From NCBI GenBank assembly GCA_012523095.1, contig JAAYJE010000078.1, positions 1 through 64,000 on the forward strand: a stretch of DNA of 64,000 bases. Direction: 5' to 3'. Origin of the DNA: Actinomycetota bacterium. GTDB lineage: Bacteria; Actinomycetota; Thermoleophilia; RBG-16-64-13. This document shows positions 7,830-17,669 of the stretch, piece after piece; the stretch's first letter is position 1, and each line of letters opens with the position of its first letter. Made by a program: the position numbers and the translations under genes. The notes under the pieces are model-generated. The model was not told the DNA's origin. It was given only the letters and a program-made list of their open reading frames with translations, and did no database searches.

Positions 7830-9860
7830 TCAGTACAGAAGCGATCCCACCTGGTAGACGAGCACGCCCAGCACAACCGCCACCACCAACGTAAGCCCCA
7901 CGCTGACGCCCGTCCACCGCCAAGACTGCGATTCCTGCCGGATGGCCGCCACCGTGGCCACACAGGGTAGAAACGTCATCTGGACGACCAAGAACGCGAC
8001 CGCCCCCGCCGGGGTCATCGCCGCGGCTACCTTGGCCGCAAGACCGGCACCGCCGGCACCGGCAGCCTCTGCCGCCCCCGATCCGAACAGCACACCGAGG
8101 GTCGCCACGCTGTTCTCCTTGGCCACGAAGCCCGATACGAGCGCCACTATCAACCGCCAATCACCAAGCCCCATCACAGCACCGGCAGGCTCGAAGAAAC
8201 GCCCCACGATCCCAAGAATGCTGCTTTCGGGATCTGAGCCCGGGTAGGTGGATAGAGCCCACACCACAGCCGAGATGATCACGATAAGCGTGCCCGCCTT
8301 CCTGATGAAGGCCCATATGTTCCGCCAGACATACATCCCGATAGTACGGAGGTTCGGCGGATGATAGAGAGGCATCTCCATGATGAAGGCGCTTCGCTCC
8401 CCTTTGAAGACGAACTTGTTGACCCCCAGACCGATCAGGCCGAGAAGCACCAGATTGCCTGCCACCAGAGCCGCCACGGCCCAGGAAGCGGATCTCCCGA
8501 AGAAGGCGGCTCCGAGGAAGGTCAATACGGCTAAACGTCCTGCACAGGGCACGAACGGGCTCAACATCATGGTGAGCAACCGGGCTCTTCTCTCCTCGAT
8601 GATCCGTGTCCCCAGAACGGCTGGGACGTTGCATCCGAAACCAAGCAGCAAAGGCATGCAGGACTTGCCGTGCAGCCCCATCCAGTGCATATAGCGATCC
8701 ATCACGTACGCAATACGCGCCATGTAGCCCACGTCCTCCATCAGGCCCAGAGCGGCGAAGAAGACGACCAGGATAGGGATGAACGAGAGTACGGTGCCCG
8801 CGCCGGCCACGATCCCATCGACGATGAGACCCGACAGCCACCCCGGCGCTCCACCCATGACACCCCGCAGCCAGTCGGAAAAAGCCCCCGAGATGAGCTC
8901 GCTGAGGGCGTCGGTCGCGGGGCCGGCGACCGAGTAGGTCACTGCGAACATTGCCGCGAGTGCCGCCAGGAGGATCACAAGGCCCCAGAAGGGGTGCGTC
9001 GCCACGCGGTCGATACGGTCGGTGATGACGGTCACCCCACGGCGCGGCCGCACCATGGCGGCGCGCACCATCCGGGCTATCCAGTCGTACCGGCCGCCGG
9101 CGATATCCAGGTAGGCATCGTCGTGCTCCACCAGAATGCTGTAAACCCGCTCCCAGACATCGTCAGACACAGCCTTGCGAATGACCTCGGCGACATCAGC
9201 GTCTCCTTCGAGGAGTTTGATCGCCAACCACTGAGGTGGATAACCTGGCGGCGAGTGGCCCGTGAGCAGCCCTTCGATCTCAGCCAACACCGGCTGGTGG
9301 TTCGGCCGGATCACCGGGCGATTCGGCTCGAACGACTCTGGATGGTCGATAACCGCTTGCGCCGCGTCTATCAATTCGCGTAGGCCCTTGCCCTTGCTTG
9401 CGACGAGCTCCACCACGGGTAGGCCAAGAGCGGCCTCCAGTACGTGTGCTTCAACATGCGTGCCGTGGCTGGCCGCTATATCGACCATGTTCAGACCCAC
9501 CACGACGGGAACCTGCAACAGGAGAAGCTCCGCCAGCAGGTAGAGATTACGCTCCAGCGACGCCGCGTTGACCAGTACGATCACCGCATCTGGAGGATCT
9601 TGGATCAGATAGTCTCGGGCTATGCGCTCCTCTTCCGAACCCGAGGTAAGGCTATAGGTTCCTGGAAGGTCGACGATCTCGAACCGACGCCCTGAGTGAT
9701 CGAAGTGTCCGGTCATCTTCTCGACCGTCTTGCCGGCCCAATTGCCGACATGCTGGTCATGCCCTGTCAGAGCGTTGAAGACCGTGCTCTTGCCGACGTT
9801 CGGCTGACCCGCCAGAGCCAGGACGACCTCAGGCGGGCGTTCAGTTGAGCGATCCATCAC
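7830..9860 (-). CDS. feoB: Ferrous iron transporter FeoB
   Basis: FeoB imports Fe(II) across the cytoplasmic membrane. The N-terminal GTPase has G1 GQPNVGKS (18-25), G3 DLPGTYS (64-70) and G4 NMVD (124-127), followed by a helical regulatory domain. Transmembrane gate segments begin near residue 285 (HPFWGLVILLAAL), with GFGCNVPAVLGTR and PFVPCAGRL marking the two gate repeats that carry conserved Cys. At 676 residues it is on the short side for the family and ends without a long C-terminal tail. Its ATG overlaps the feoA stop (ATGA), placing it last in dtxR-feoA-feoB. Confidence 0.96.
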   Translation of the reverse strand: MMDRSTERPPEVVLALAGQPNVGKSTVFNALTGHDQHVGNWAGKTVEKMTGHFDHSGRRFEIVDLPGTYSLTSGSEEERIARDYLIQDPPDAVIVLVNAASLERNLYLLAELLLLQVPVVVGLNMVDIAASHGTHVEAHVLEAALGLPVVELVASKGKGLRELIDAAQAVIDHPESFEPNRPVIRPNHQPVLAEIEGLLTGHSPPGYPPQWLAIKLLEGDADVAEVIRKAVSDDVWERVYSILVEHDDAYLDIAGGRYDWIARMVRAAMVRPRRGVTVITDRIDRVATHPFWGLVILLAALAAMFAVTYSVAGPATDALSELISGAFSDWLRGVMGGAPGWLSGLIVDGIVAGAGTVLSFIPILVVFFAALGLMEDVGYMARIAYVMDRYMHWMGLHGKSCMPLLLGFGCNVPAVLGTRIIEERRARLLTMMLSPFVPCAGRLAVLTFLGAAFFGRSASWAVAALVAGNLVLLGLIGLGVNKFVFKGERSAFIMEMPLYHPPNLRTIGMYVWRNIWAFIRKAGTLIVIISAVVWALSTYPGSDPESSILGIVGRFFEPAGAVMGLGDWRLIVALVSGFVAKENSVATLGVLFGSGAAEAAGAGGAGLAAKVAAAMTPAGAVAFLVVQMTFLPCVATVAAIRQESQSWRWTGVSVGLTLVVAVVLGVLVYQVGSLLY

Positions 9861-10099
9861 TCACCGGCCGGCTGAGACTCCGGTTCCACCTCCACCCGCG
9901 CGGCCTGGCCGCGCCCTAAAGCCAATCGCGCACCATGTACCTCCACGATGAGAGGACCCCGGCCTCGATTCTGGAGCACGCATACCTCAGCCCCAGGCGT
10001 CAGGCCCAGTGCGATCAACCGTCTGGCCAGACCTCGCGAACGTGGCAATGAGGCAACAACACCGTGTGATAGAGGAGGCAACTGGGCCAAAGAGGTCAT
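9857..10099 (-). CDS. feoA: FeoA domain protein
   Basis: This is an 80-residue SH3-like FeoA protein, reading from MTSLAQLPPL to the acidic end. Typical features are a hydrophobic N-terminal strand, RRLIALGLTPGAEV in the middle and RGPLIVEVHGARLALGRGQAARV at the end. FeoA interacts with FeoB and is needed for its transport activity. I chose the internal ATG because it overlaps the dtxR stop codon by four bases (ATGA). A longer frame upstream would lie within dtxR. Both junctions of this gene are four-base overlaps, so the three proteins are probably made in step. Confidence 0.92.
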   Translation of the reverse strand: MTSLAQLPPLSHGVVASLPRSRGLARRLIALGLTPGAEVCVLQNRGRGPLIVEVHGARLALGRGQAARVEVEPESQPAGE

Positions 10100-10584
10100 C
10101 GTGCCACCTCCGACCCCGACACGGATTGTGGATCGCGGGATCGGAGGGCGGCTTTGTGCTCCTCGGCATATGCAACGAAGTGGGCGAGCACATCCGGCTC
10201 CAACACGTGTTCGAGCCGGCACGCGGTGATATCGGCCTTCTCGTCCGGCACGCCCAGCACGTCGACAAGGAAATCCCGGACGGCCACGTGCCGGCGTTCC
10301 ACCTCCAGAGCGATGTCGGCCCCCTCGTCGGTCAGCGTTACGTGCCCGTAAGGTTCATGTGCGACCAGACCGCGAGCGGCTAGATTCTTGAGGGCGCCTG
10401 TCACCGAGGGCCTAGACACATTCAACTGGTCGGCTATCTCACTGACCCGAGCGACTCGAGACTCCCGCTCCAACAGAAGGATCGCCTCCAGATAGTCCTC
10501 CTGGCTCTCGCTCAGTGCTTCGCCGTCTACCGCTCCCGGAACCCGACCTTCGGCCTCGCTCTCTTCTCTGTTGTCATTGTCCAT
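10096..10584 (-). CDS. DtxR/MntR family iron-dependent repressor
   Basis: A 162-residue metalloregulator. The winged helix reads SQEDYLEAILLLERE then VSEIADQLNVSRPSVTGALKNLAARGLV, and the metal-binding/dimerisation part contains RRHVAVRDFLVDVLGV, CRLEHVLEPDVLAHFVAY. It has no SH3-like third domain, so it is the short MntR/IdeR-lite form. I begin it at the ATG preceded by ACGGAG at 11 bases, because the GTG 12 bases further up touches that Shine-Dalgarno directly. It is the first gene of dtxR-feoA-feoB and probably autoregulates through the inverted repeat over its promoter. Binding of Fe(II) rather than Mn(II) is inferred from the linked feoAB. Confidence 0.92.
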   Translation of the reverse strand: MDNDNREESEAEGRVPGAVDGEALSESQEDYLEAILLLERESRVARVSEIADQLNVSRPSVTGALKNLAARGLVAHEPYGHVTLTDEGADIALEVERRHVAVRDFLVDVLGVPDEKADITACRLEHVLEPDVLAHFVAYAEEHKAALRSRDPQSVSGSEVAR

Positions 10585-10607
10585 GATGCCGTCCACTCCG
10601 TCGTGAT

Positions 10608-10650
10608 AGTTAGGTGCGACTATTTTAGTGCTGCGCTCCTAACTTAACAA
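10608..10650 (-). promoter_or_regulatory. dtxR-feoAB promoter with overlapping inverted-repeat operator
   Basis: On the minus strand TTGTTA (10645-10650) and TAAAAT (10622-10627) are separated by exactly 17 bases, a good housekeeping promoter. Two arms, AGTTAGGnGCG at 10608-10618 and its complement CGCnCCTAACT at 10634-10644, flank the -10 and fill the spacer. A smaller palindrome ACTA-TTT-TAGT lies between them. TTAGG/CCTAA half-sites are the core of DtxR/IdeR boxes, so iron-dependent self-repression is likely. The arrangement (arms 30 bp apart) is wider than a standard 19-bp DtxR box. Confidence 0.6.
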
Positions 10651-10661
10651 GGCCTGGAATG

Positions 10662-10693
10662 AAAAAAGGCGCCGGCCCTAGGGCCGGCGCCTT
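10662..10693 (-). terminator. Intrinsic terminator of the RRM protein gene
   Basis: The 28 bases at 10666-10693 are a perfect palindrome (13-bp stem AAGGCGCCGGCCC, 2-base loop). On the minus strand it is followed by TTTTTT ending at 10662. It sits 25 bases after the RRM protein stop and before the dtxR promoter, separating the two minus-strand units. Confidence 0.9.
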
Positions 10694-10717
10694 CTCGAAG
10701 ATCATCTCCGGCTTCGT

Positions 10718-11047
10718 CTACCAGTTGCGTCCTCCGCCGTAGCCGCCACCGCCGTAGCCGCCACCGCCGTAGCCGCCCGAGCGGGGCGCCCTGGGCTGAG
10801 GTTCCTTCGCCGTGTCGACCTTGAGCGCGCGACCGTCGAGTTCGGTCCCGTCGAGAGCCGTCTTAGCCGCGTCCGCCATCTCGGCGGTGGCCATCTCGAC
10901 AAACCCGAAACCTTTGGGTCGACCGCTGTCCCGGTCGGTGATGAGGTTCACGGAACTCACTTCCCCGTGTTGCTCGAACAGTGCCCTGATGCTGGCTTCA
11001 GTTGTCGCGTAGTTGAGGTTGCCCACGTACAGTTTGGCAGAACTCAT
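10718..11047 (-). CDS. Glycine-rich RNA-binding protein with one RRM
   Basis: This 109-residue protein has one RNA recognition motif with RNP2 KLYVGNL (5-11) and RNP1 KGFGFVEM (45-52), then a tail of GGYGGGG repeats ending in GGRNW. Bacterial proteins of this shape (Rbp family) are usually cold- or stress-induced RNA chaperones. The start ATG has GGAGGACGGA directly ahead; upstream codons are untranslated leader. An extended -10 at 11172-11180 implies a leader of about 118 bases, similar in size to cold-shock mRNA leaders. A strong terminator follows the gene. Confidence 0.9.
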   Translation of the reverse strand: MSSAKLYVGNLNYATTEASIRALFEQHGEVSSVNLITDRDSGRPKGFGFVEMATAEMADAAKTALDGTELDGRALKVDTAKEPQPRAPRSGGYGGGGYGGGGYGGGRNW

Positions 11048-11171
11048 TCCGTCCTCCATGTGGAGTGTCAGTGCAGCAGACGAGAGGCGAGGCTCATACG
11101 CGGGACAGGTTAGAGTGGAATGCTCAGCTCTGAACGCCGCCTGAAACACGATCCTATCGAATGTCCGCGGC

Positions 11172-11180
11172 AGTATAACA
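11172..11180 (-). promoter_or_regulatory. Extended -10 promoter of the RRM protein gene
   Basis: The minus strand reads TGT-TATACT here, an extended -10 element with TG one base upstream of the hexamer. No good -35 is present, as is common for extended -10 promoters. Transcription would begin near 11165 and give a long 5' untranslated leader of roughly 118 bases before the RRM start. Confidence 0.45.
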
Positions 11181-11212
11181 TGCGGCCGGTCGCAGGCGGT
11201 CCGCACCGCTCA

Positions 11213-12175
11213 CTAAGACTCGAAAGGCGCCGCCGCTTGACTCGCCTGCATCATCATCTCCGCCTCAGACTCCTTGCGAGGAGCCATGACCACGCGGTCG
11301 CGCCCCTCCCCTTTGGCTCGATACAACGCCTCGTCGGCAAGATGGAGAAGCTCCTCAGGGGTCTCTCCGCCGTTCACGGCTCCTCCGATGCTCACCGTCA
11401 CGGTGATCTCCGCACTCTGCAACTCAATAATCGTCTGACGGATGCTGTGACGGATGCGTTCGAGGACGATCGAAGCATCTCGCGCTCCTACACCCGGCAT
11501 CACAATGAGGAACTCTTCGCCGCCTATGCGGCCCAGGGCGTCGTATGCCCGCAGCGCCCGCAGAGAGCGTTCCACTACCGTCTGTAGCACAGAGTCGCCG
11601 CCCGCGTGCCCATACCGGTCGTTGACCAGTTTGAAATGATCGATGTCCATCACGCCGATGCTGAGAGGCAGACCCTGCCTGGGAGCACGGGCCAACTCCT
11701 CGGTCAGACGCCCGAGGATGGCCCTCCTGTTCATGATGTGCGTCAACGGGTCTGTGAGGGCCTGTCTCTGAAGCTCGCGCTGCGTCTCAAGCAACTTGCT
11801 GTTAAGCTCGGCGAACCTGCGACCCACGAGCAGCCTCGCCCTCAGCTCGTCATGATCAAACGGCTTCTGAACGTAGTCCGATGCCCCGGATTCCAGGCCG
11901 GTTGCGATGTCTTGCTTGTCGCCGCGCGAGGTCAGAAGGATGAGGTAGGGAGGGCTGGAGAGGTCGAGAGCCCGGATGCGCCGGCACACCTCCACCCCAT
12001 CCAAACCCGGCATCATCCAGTCGAGAACAGCCAGGTCGGGTGAGTTGTCACCCGTCAGGATGTTCCATGCCTCCTCGCCTTCGGAGGCCGTGACGACATC
12101 GTAACCCCACTTGGTGAGCATCCGCTGCAGCAGCAGACGAGACGCCGTGTCGTCATCTGCAACGAGCGCTCTCAC
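11213..12175 (-). CDS. Response regulator with GGDEF diguanylate cyclase domain
   Basis: A 320-residue REC-GGDEF protein. The receiver has the acidic pocket DDD at 7-9, phospho-acceptor D52 in LDWMMPG and the lysine of VQKPFD. The cyclase domain carries GGEEF preceded five residues earlier by the RxxD inhibitory site (RAYD), plus DIDHFKLVND and the DEALYRAKGEGRD end. Phosphorylation would therefore switch on c-di-GMP synthesis, with product feedback. Its start overlaps the stop of the large hybrid kinase (ATGA), so the kinase is its probable phosphodonor. There is a short Met/Ala-rich tail of unknown use. Confidence 0.94.
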   Translation of the reverse strand: MRALVADDDTASRLLLQRMLTKWGYDVVTASEGEEAWNILTGDNSPDLAVLDWMMPGLDGVEVCRRIRALDLSSPPYLILLTSRGDKQDIATGLESGASDYVQKPFDHDELRARLLVGRRFAELNSKLLETQRELQRQALTDPLTHIMNRRAILGRLTEELARAPRQGLPLSIGVMDIDHFKLVNDRYGHAGGDSVLQTVVERSLRALRAYDALGRIGGEEFLIVMPGVGARDASIVLERIRHSIRQTIIELQSAEITVTVSIGGAVNGGETPEELLHLADEALYRAKGEGRDRVVMAPRKESEAEMMMQASQAAAPFES

Positions 12176-15100
12176 ATCAAGCCGTCCTTCTCTTCCGCCA
12201 AAGCCAGTAGCAGGGTGAGTTGGTGTTCAAGGTCGGCCATCCAAGCGGCCGCTTCGGCATCGTCGATCACGCCGGCGACCGCCTTTTTCTCCACGTCGGC
12301 CGCGCAGAACCTCATGGCCTCCGCGCCCACACTGGCAGACGAACCTTTCAGGGCATGCGCACGCTCCCTGGCCTCGACGTGGTCCCCCGCGGCAATCGCG
12401 TCACGCAGGCGGGCCACCTGGCCCGGCGCATCGGCGAGGTACTGATTGGCTATCTCCACGGCCGACTCGCGATCGCCCTCGAGGAGGTTGAGCAACACGT
12501 TCTCGTCAAACACCGCCGGCGCTGGGTCTGCGACGACAAGCGAGGGCGGAGCCGGCTCCGATTCCGGTCCGGCCGCCGGCCCCTGCACCCATCTGTTGAT
12601 GACGTCCTGCAACTCGGCGGCCTTGATGGGCTTAGCCAAGTAGTCGTCCATGCCCTGGTCCAGACACCTCTGCCGGTCACCGGCCATGGCATGGGCCGTC
12701 AGAGCAACGATCACCACCTTAGGATTCACAGTACCCGATCGAGGATCGCGGATCTGCCTAGTGGCCTCCATGCCGTCCATGCCGGGCATCTGAACGTCCA
12801 TGAGGATCAGGTCGTAGAGTTTCTCTCTGGTCGCTTGGAGAGCTTCCACCCCGTCGTTGGCCAGGTCGGCTTTGTAACCCAGCTTCTCCAGAGCTTTGAG
12901 AGCCACTTTCTGGTTGACCGGATTATCTTCCGCCAAGAGGATCTGCGCCCGCCTACGGGCCCGTTCCGCCAACGTGTGCCGGGTGATGATGCGCTGTGAC
13001 GCCGCGGAGCGTCGCTCTCTGCTCTGTGAGGGAGCATCGGGACCGACCACAGCGGCCAGACAATCATAGAAGTGCGATTGTCTCACCGGTTTGACCAGAT
13101 ACGCCGAGAATCCCACCTTCTCCATGCGGGCCGCGTCGCCGCGGGCTCCCACAGAGGTCATCATGACCAAACCGGTCGCCGTCAGCTGCGAATCGGCCTT
13201 GATCTTGACGGCCAACTCCTCGCCGTCGATCTCGGGCATGCACATATCGAGAACGGCGACCTGGTACGGATCTCCTTCAGCGACGGCCGCCCGCAGTTCA
13301 TCCAAGGCCTCCGCGGCTCCGGAGACCTCCGTATGACGGCAGCCCCACGATTCCAGCATGCCGGCGAGCACCTTTCGGTTGGTCTCACTATCGTCCACCC
13401 CCAGCACCCTTACGCCCGCAACCGTCCCCAACTCCAGCTTGTTCAGCTCGCCCGGAGCCGGTGAACCCTTGGCCAGCGGAAGAGTGAACCAGAATGTGGA
13501 ACCGGACCCCAGCGTGCTGTCGGCTCCCAGCCGGCCTCCCATGGCCTCGATGAGACCCTTTGCTATCGAGAGACCGAGGCCGGCGCCGCCGTGTCGCCTC
13601 GTAGTCGAGGCGTCGGCCTGGACGAACGGATGGAACAACTGCTCCAGCACCGGGTCCGGGATACCGATGCCCGTGTCCCGCACGAGGAACCGCATGGTGG
13701 CACCCGTCTCGTTCTCCGACTCAAGAATGACGTGTACGTCCACCTCTCCCTCTTCGGTGAACTTGATGGCATTCCCCACAAGGTTGGTGAGGACCTGACG
13801 CAGACGCCCCGGGTCGCCTTTCAAGACAGAGGGGATATCCGGCTCGACTAGAACCGCCAACTCGATGCCCTTCTCATGAGCCTTGATGGCGAGCAGCGCC
13901 ATCATGTCTTCGAGTGTCAGCCGGAGATCGAAATCTATGCTCTCGAACTCGATGTTCTTGGCCTCCACCTTCGAGAAATCGAGTATGTCGCCGATGACCG
14001 TGAGCAACGCTTCGGCGCTGGACTGGACCGTCTCGGCATAGTCACGCTGCTCGGGGTCCAGATCGGTGTCGAGCAATAGATCGACCATGCCTATGACACC
14101 ATTCATCGGCGTGCGTATCTCGTGACTCATGTTGGCCAGAAACGCGCTCTTGGCTTCGTTCGCCGCCTGCGCCTCCACGGCGAGCTGATTCGTGCGCCTG
14201 ATGGAGTGCTCAAGATCGCGGTTGGCGGCCTCGGCCTTGTCCTTCGCCAACCGCAGAGCGCTCTCGGTCTTCTTCCGCTCCGTGATGTCCCGCGCGAAGA
14301 CGAAGTCGTACTCCTGCCCCTCGTGCCGGATGTAGTTGGAACTCACCTCCATCGGGATCTCTCTGCCGTCTTTGGCGCGGTAGAGGGTCTCCTGCACGCC
14401 GGCGCCGGTCCGCTTAAGATCCTCCCAAGTGCTGGTCCAGGGTCGCGCGATGGCGGGCTCGACATCGTAGATGGTCATACGCAGGAGCTCATCCCGCGTA
14501 TACCCCAGTTGCTCGCAGGTGGAGTCGTTAACGAAGATGAAGCGGCCTTCCCGGTTGAGCCAGAAGATCTGATCACGCGCCCGATTCACCGACATCTGGG
14601 TCAGACGCAGCGAAGCCTCGAGTTCTTTGCGCGCAGTGATGTCGCGGGCGACGACGAAGCTGTACTCTTGGCCTTCATACTCCACGTAGCTGGCCGTGAC
14701 CTCCACGGGGATGCCGTTGCCGTCTTTCGTGTAGTGGACGGTCTCGAAGGTGAGCGCCCCTGCCAGCTTGATACCTCTCCATTGCTCCTCCCAGTTCGCG
14801 GGAGATGCGGGGTCGATCTGCCGCAGGTGCATGGACAGCATCTCTTCACATGTATAACCAAGCTGTTTGCAGGTCGATTCGGTCGTGTACATGATCCTGG
14901 CATCCGGGGTGAGCCAGAACACCTGTCCCTCGGCATGGTCCATCGAGTACTGCGTCAGGCGCAGCGATCTCTCCGCCTCTTTGCGCTTGGCGATGTCGCG
15001 GTACACGGTGAAGATGAGCTTCCTGTCCCCAACTACCACTCCGTTGTAGCCGACCTCTACGTCGAACTGTGTGCCGTCCTTTCGACGGTGACGAGTCTCG

Positions 15101-16065
15101 AAATGGTCACCGGCGGCGCTCGCCGTCCGCACCATCTCCAGGAATCGCAGCTCGTCGAACGCCGTATCCCAGTCCCATACATGGAGCTGCAGCATCTCTT
15201 CCATGGAGTAGCCGAGCATGCGGGCAAACTCCTCGTTTCCGTCCACCACAGCACCGCTCTCATCCAAGATACAGATGCCGTCCCTAGACTGCCCGATCAA
15301 GTTCCTACGGCGGGCGGCCTCGTCTTCGCGCAATTCGTCTGACTGCCTGCGGTAGCCGATCTCATGGGCGAACACGAGCAGGTATGGCCTGCCGTGATAG
15401 TCGGTGTGGTCGGCATTGAACTCCATGGGGAGCGCACGCCCGTCCCTGTGTCGTGCGACGGTCTCCTGAAGCAGGCGGCCCTGCTGCTCAGCCTGCTCCC
15501 ATACTTCATGCCAGCGATCACGCAGATCGGGCATCAGGTCGCCGACTTCCATACTCATCAGCTCTTCACGCGTATACCCTGTCTTCTCGCACACGGCCTC
15601 GTTGACGTAGCGAAGACGGGCGCTCTCATCGATCCAGCAGACAAGCTCACCTGTCTTCTGGATTGACTGGTCCGCGAACCGGAACCACTCCTCAGCGCGC
15701 TTGCGCTCCGTGTGATCCTCCACCAACATGGCAGGGCTCATCTGGCCCAGTATCTCCACCCCCACCACGACTCTCTCGATCCATTGGCCCCTTCCGTTAG
15801 CACCCGCCCGACCGACCTCGCGGCGGATGGGCCCACCTGAAGCAAGCGCTTGACGGGCATCCTCCGCGAGACCCTCTCCCCAGAATGATGCATGGAGCGG
15901 ATGCTTCGTTACCTCTTCAGTCGTTGTGTCCGCAATGACCGCTGCCGAGTCGCTCGCCCACAGACAGCGCCCATCAGGCGAGAAGGCGACCATTCCACGG
16001 TGCGAGTCCGCCAAAAATGCCTTACTCAACGCTTTGAGCAGTTGCGTCTTCTGATCCTCTGTCAT
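12172..16065 (-). CDS. Multi-PAS hybrid sensor histidine kinase (PAS x4-5, HisKA, HATPase, REC x2, Hpt)
   Basis: A 1297-residue kinase from the ATG of [12 protein letters not shown]; an 18-codon extension would need a TTG start without a ribosome site. Domain order: a degenerate PAS (about 25-120), four PAS/PAC units (about 132-240, 258-360, 374-480, 489-595), a HisKA domain with phosphorylated H648 in [10 protein letters not shown], an ATPase with [17 protein letters not shown] and [12 protein letters not shown], receiver 1 (D940), receiver 2 (D1090) and an Hpt domain (H1237 in AHALKGSS). No transmembrane segment is visible, so it senses an internal signal. Full phosphorelay chemistry is present in one chain, with the GGDEF regulator co-translated downstream as output. 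PAS units 3-5 are closely similar and probably arose by duplication. Confidence 0.94.
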   Translation of the reverse strand: MTEDQKTQLLKALSKAFLADSHRGMVAFSPDGRCLWASDSAAVIADTTTEEVTKHPLHASFWGEGLAEDARQALASGGPIRREVGRAGANGRGQWIERVVVGVEILGQMSPAMLVEDHTERKRAEEWFRFADQSIQKTGELVCWIDESARLRYVNEAVCEKTGYTREELMSMEVGDLMPDLRDRWHEVWEQAEQQGRLLQETVARHRDGRALPMEFNADHTDYHGRPYLLVFAHEIGYRRQSDELREDEAARRRNLIGQSRDGICILDESGAVVDGNEEFARMLGYSMEEMLQLHVWDWDTAFDELRFLEMVRTASAAGDHFETRHRRKDGTQFDVEVGYNGVVVGDRKLIFTVYRDIAKRKEAERSLRLTQYSMDHAEGQVFWLTPDARIMYTTESTCKQLGYTCEEMLSMHLRQIDPASPANWEEQWRGIKLAGALTFETVHYTKDGNGIPVEVTASYVEYEGQEYSFVVARDITARKELEASLRLTQMSVNRARDQIFWLNREGRFIFVNDSTCEQLGYTRDELLRMTIYDVEPAIARPWTSTWEDLKRTGAGVQETLYRAKDGREIPMEVSSNYIRHEGQEYDFVFARDITERKKTESALRLAKDKAEAANRDLEHSIRRTNQLAVEAQAANEAKSAFLANMSHEIRTPMNGVIGMVDLLLDTDLDPEQRDYAETVQSSAEALLTVIGDILDFSKVEAKNIEFESIDFDLRLTLEDMMALLAIKAHEKGIELAVLVEPDIPSVLKGDPGRLRQVLTNLVGNAIKFTEEGEVDVHVILESENETGATMRFLVRDTGIGIPDPVLEQLFHPFVQADASTTRRHGGAGLGLSIAKGLIEAMGGRLGADSTLGSGSTFWFTLPLAKGSPAPGELNKLELGTVAGVRVLGVDDSETNRKVLAGMLESWGCRHTEVSGAAEALDELRAAVAEGDPYQVAVLDMCMPEIDGEELAVKIKADSQLTATGLVMMTSVGARGDAARMEKVGFSAYLVKPVRQSHFYDCLAAVVGPDAPSQSRERRSAASQRIITRHTLAERARRRAQILLAEDNPVNQKVALKALEKLGYKADLANDGVEALQATREKLYDLILMDVQMPGMDGMEATRQIRDPRSGTVNPKVVIVALTAHAMAGDRQRCLDQGMDDYLAKPIKAAELQDVINRWVQGPAAGPESEPAPPSLVVADPAPAVFDENVLLNLLEGDRESAVEIANQYLADAPGQVARLRDAIAAGDHVEARERAHALKGSSASVGAEAMRFCAADVEKKAVAGVIDDAEAAAWMADLEHQLTLLLALAEEKDGLM

Positions 16066-16202
16066 TGCCGCGCTCGACCTCCCTGGACGCCAAGCCCCGC
16101 ACGGAGCTCCGTAAGACAAAAAGGGGTACTGCCCTAAGCGTCATCGGCAGAAGCGGCCCAGACCTGAAGACCGGCGCCGTCCAACTGAAACCGGGGTAAT
16201 GA

Positions 16203-17060
16203 CTACTCCTGGATGAAGCAAAGCCCCACGGCGCCGGGGCCGATATAAGTGCCGATGACCGAGCCGACGATACTGGGCGGTCGGAGGTGCAGGGTCCTGT
16301 CGGATATCTCTAGAAGGAGCGCGCGTAACTGCTCCATCACCTGCCGGTTCAGGCCGTGAGACAGGTTGGCGTAGACGTCGGAGCCGGGATCGGTCCGCTT
16401 GAGAAGACCATCCTTCATGACCGCCAGAGCCTGACGCAATCCTCTGGCCTTCTTGAACTCATCGGCGACCCCGTCCTCGATAGTAAGGACCGGCTTGATA
16501 TTGAGGAGCGTACCTACCAGGTGCGACGCGCGTCCGATGCGCCCCCCTTTGTAGAGATAGTCCAAGGTCGTGGGTAGGAACAGGAAGGTCTTGTTCGCAT
16601 GGAAATACTCGATGTAGGCATCGAACTCCTCCTGAGACACACCGCGATCGATCCTGTCCATCATGCGATCCACCAACAGGGCGATGCCCCCCGTGGCAAG
16701 ACGCGAATCGACGACGGTGACCCCATCCACCGCTTGGGCGGCCGCACGGGCGGTCTCACACGTCCCGCTGAATTCGGCGCTCAAGTGAACGGAGTAGACA
16801 CGCTCGTATCTTTCGCGAAGACGCCTGTAGAGATCCGCCCATACTCCCGGTGGAGGCTGCGATGTGGTGGGTAGCCGGGGGGCTGATACAAGCTTCTCGT
16901 AGAACCTGTCCGGCGTGAGCTCCACCCAGTCCAGAAAGGCCTCTTCTCCAAAGAAGACCGTGAGCGGCACCAGGGTCAGGTTAGGGTCCTGGACCAGCTC
17001 ATCGGGCAGGTCCGCGGTGGAATCAACCACCAGCGCAGTGGTGCTACGGTCGACGATCAA
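16203..17060 (-). CDS. DegV family fatty-acid-binding protein
   Basis: A 285-residue DegV protein, the FakB-like family that binds a fatty acid for phosphorylation by a FakA kinase. Family marks are VVDSTADLP near the start, PTTSQPPPG (the TSQPS acyl-binding loop), VHLSAEFSGT, VVDSRLATGG and DYLYKGGRIG. It seems to start at TTG only seven bases after the universal stress gene stop, and no clear ribosome site is seen, so translation probably couples to that gene. No fakA-like gene is in the window. The identity of the bound lipid is unknown. Confidence 0.9.
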   Translation of the reverse strand: MIVDRSTTALVVDSTADLPDELVQDPNLTLVPLTVFFGEEAFLDWVELTPDRFYEKLVSAPRLPTTSQPPPGVWADLYRRLRERYERVYSVHLSAEFSGTCETARAAAQAVDGVTVVDSRLATGGIALLVDRMMDRIDRGVSQEEFDAYIEYFHANKTFLFLPTTLDYLYKGGRIGRASHLVGTLLNIKPVLTIEDGVADEFKKARGLRQALAVMKDGLLKRTDPGSDVYANLSHGLNRQVMEQLRALLLEISDRTLHLRPPSIVGSVIGTYIGPGAVGLCFIQE

Positions 17061-17066
17061 TTCAGA

Positions 17067-17501
17067 CTATTTGTGCGGTGGGACGGGAACGATCACGAGT
17101 GGACACTTGGCGTGCGCAACCACGTGACGACTGATCGAACCAAGCAGCATCTCCCTGATCGTGCCCTGCCCGCGCCTGCCCACCACCAGGAGCTCGGCGT
17201 CGACCGCGTTCTCTAAGAGGACTTTGCCTGCGTGCCCTTCGTCCACTACCTCCTCGTGTTCCACGGGGGGTTCATGCGCTTCCACGATGGCTGCGGCCGC
17301 CTCCGCCACCCTCAGGGCGTTCTCCCGGAACTCCTCATAGAATTCCTTGCTCGCGACCACGCTGGCAAGGACCGAAGGGGGAATCTCCCAGGCGCTTACC
17401 AGTCTGAGCTTGGAACCGCGCAAAGCCGCTTCTTCCAATGCGAATCCCAAAGCGATCTCCGCCCCCTCGGACCCGTCTACTCCCACTACGATCGTTCCCA
17501 T
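17067..17501 (-). CDS. Universal stress protein (UspA family)
   Basis: A 144-residue single-domain Usp. GTIVVGVDGSEGA forms the first strand and nucleotide loop, and VVGRRGQGTIREMLLGSIS carries the ATP-binding pattern G-2x-G-9x-G-S. This suggests an ATP-binding UspFG/MJ0577-like form. I start at the ATG with GGGAGGTCTC directly ahead; a 27-codon extension has no support. The DegV gene follows seven bases later. Confidence 0.92.
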   Translation of the reverse strand: MGTIVVGVDGSEGAEIALGFALEEAALRGSKLRLVSAWEIPPSVLASVVASKEFYEEFRENALRVAEAAAAIVEAHEPPVEHEEVVDEGHAGKVLLENAVDAELLVVGRRGQGTIREMLLGSISRHVVAHAKCPLVIVPVPPHK

Positions 17502-17669
17502 GAGACCTCCCTTCCCCACTCCTTCGTGCAGGCTCGATTCAGTGTCGTGCCGCTCCTTCTCACCCGGTATTGACTTACCCAATCGTGCGGAGAAAGAACC
17601 GTCGGCGCGGGCGGCCTCGGTCGACGCGCAGGCGCGCGGCGCCCCGGCTCGAGCGCAGACGGACTCCGT

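Noticed and set aside
16066..16119. 18-codon N-terminal extension of the hybrid kinase
   Set aside because: Requires TTG with no Shine-Dalgarno; the ATG at 16065 is more plausible although its own site is spaced 12 bases.
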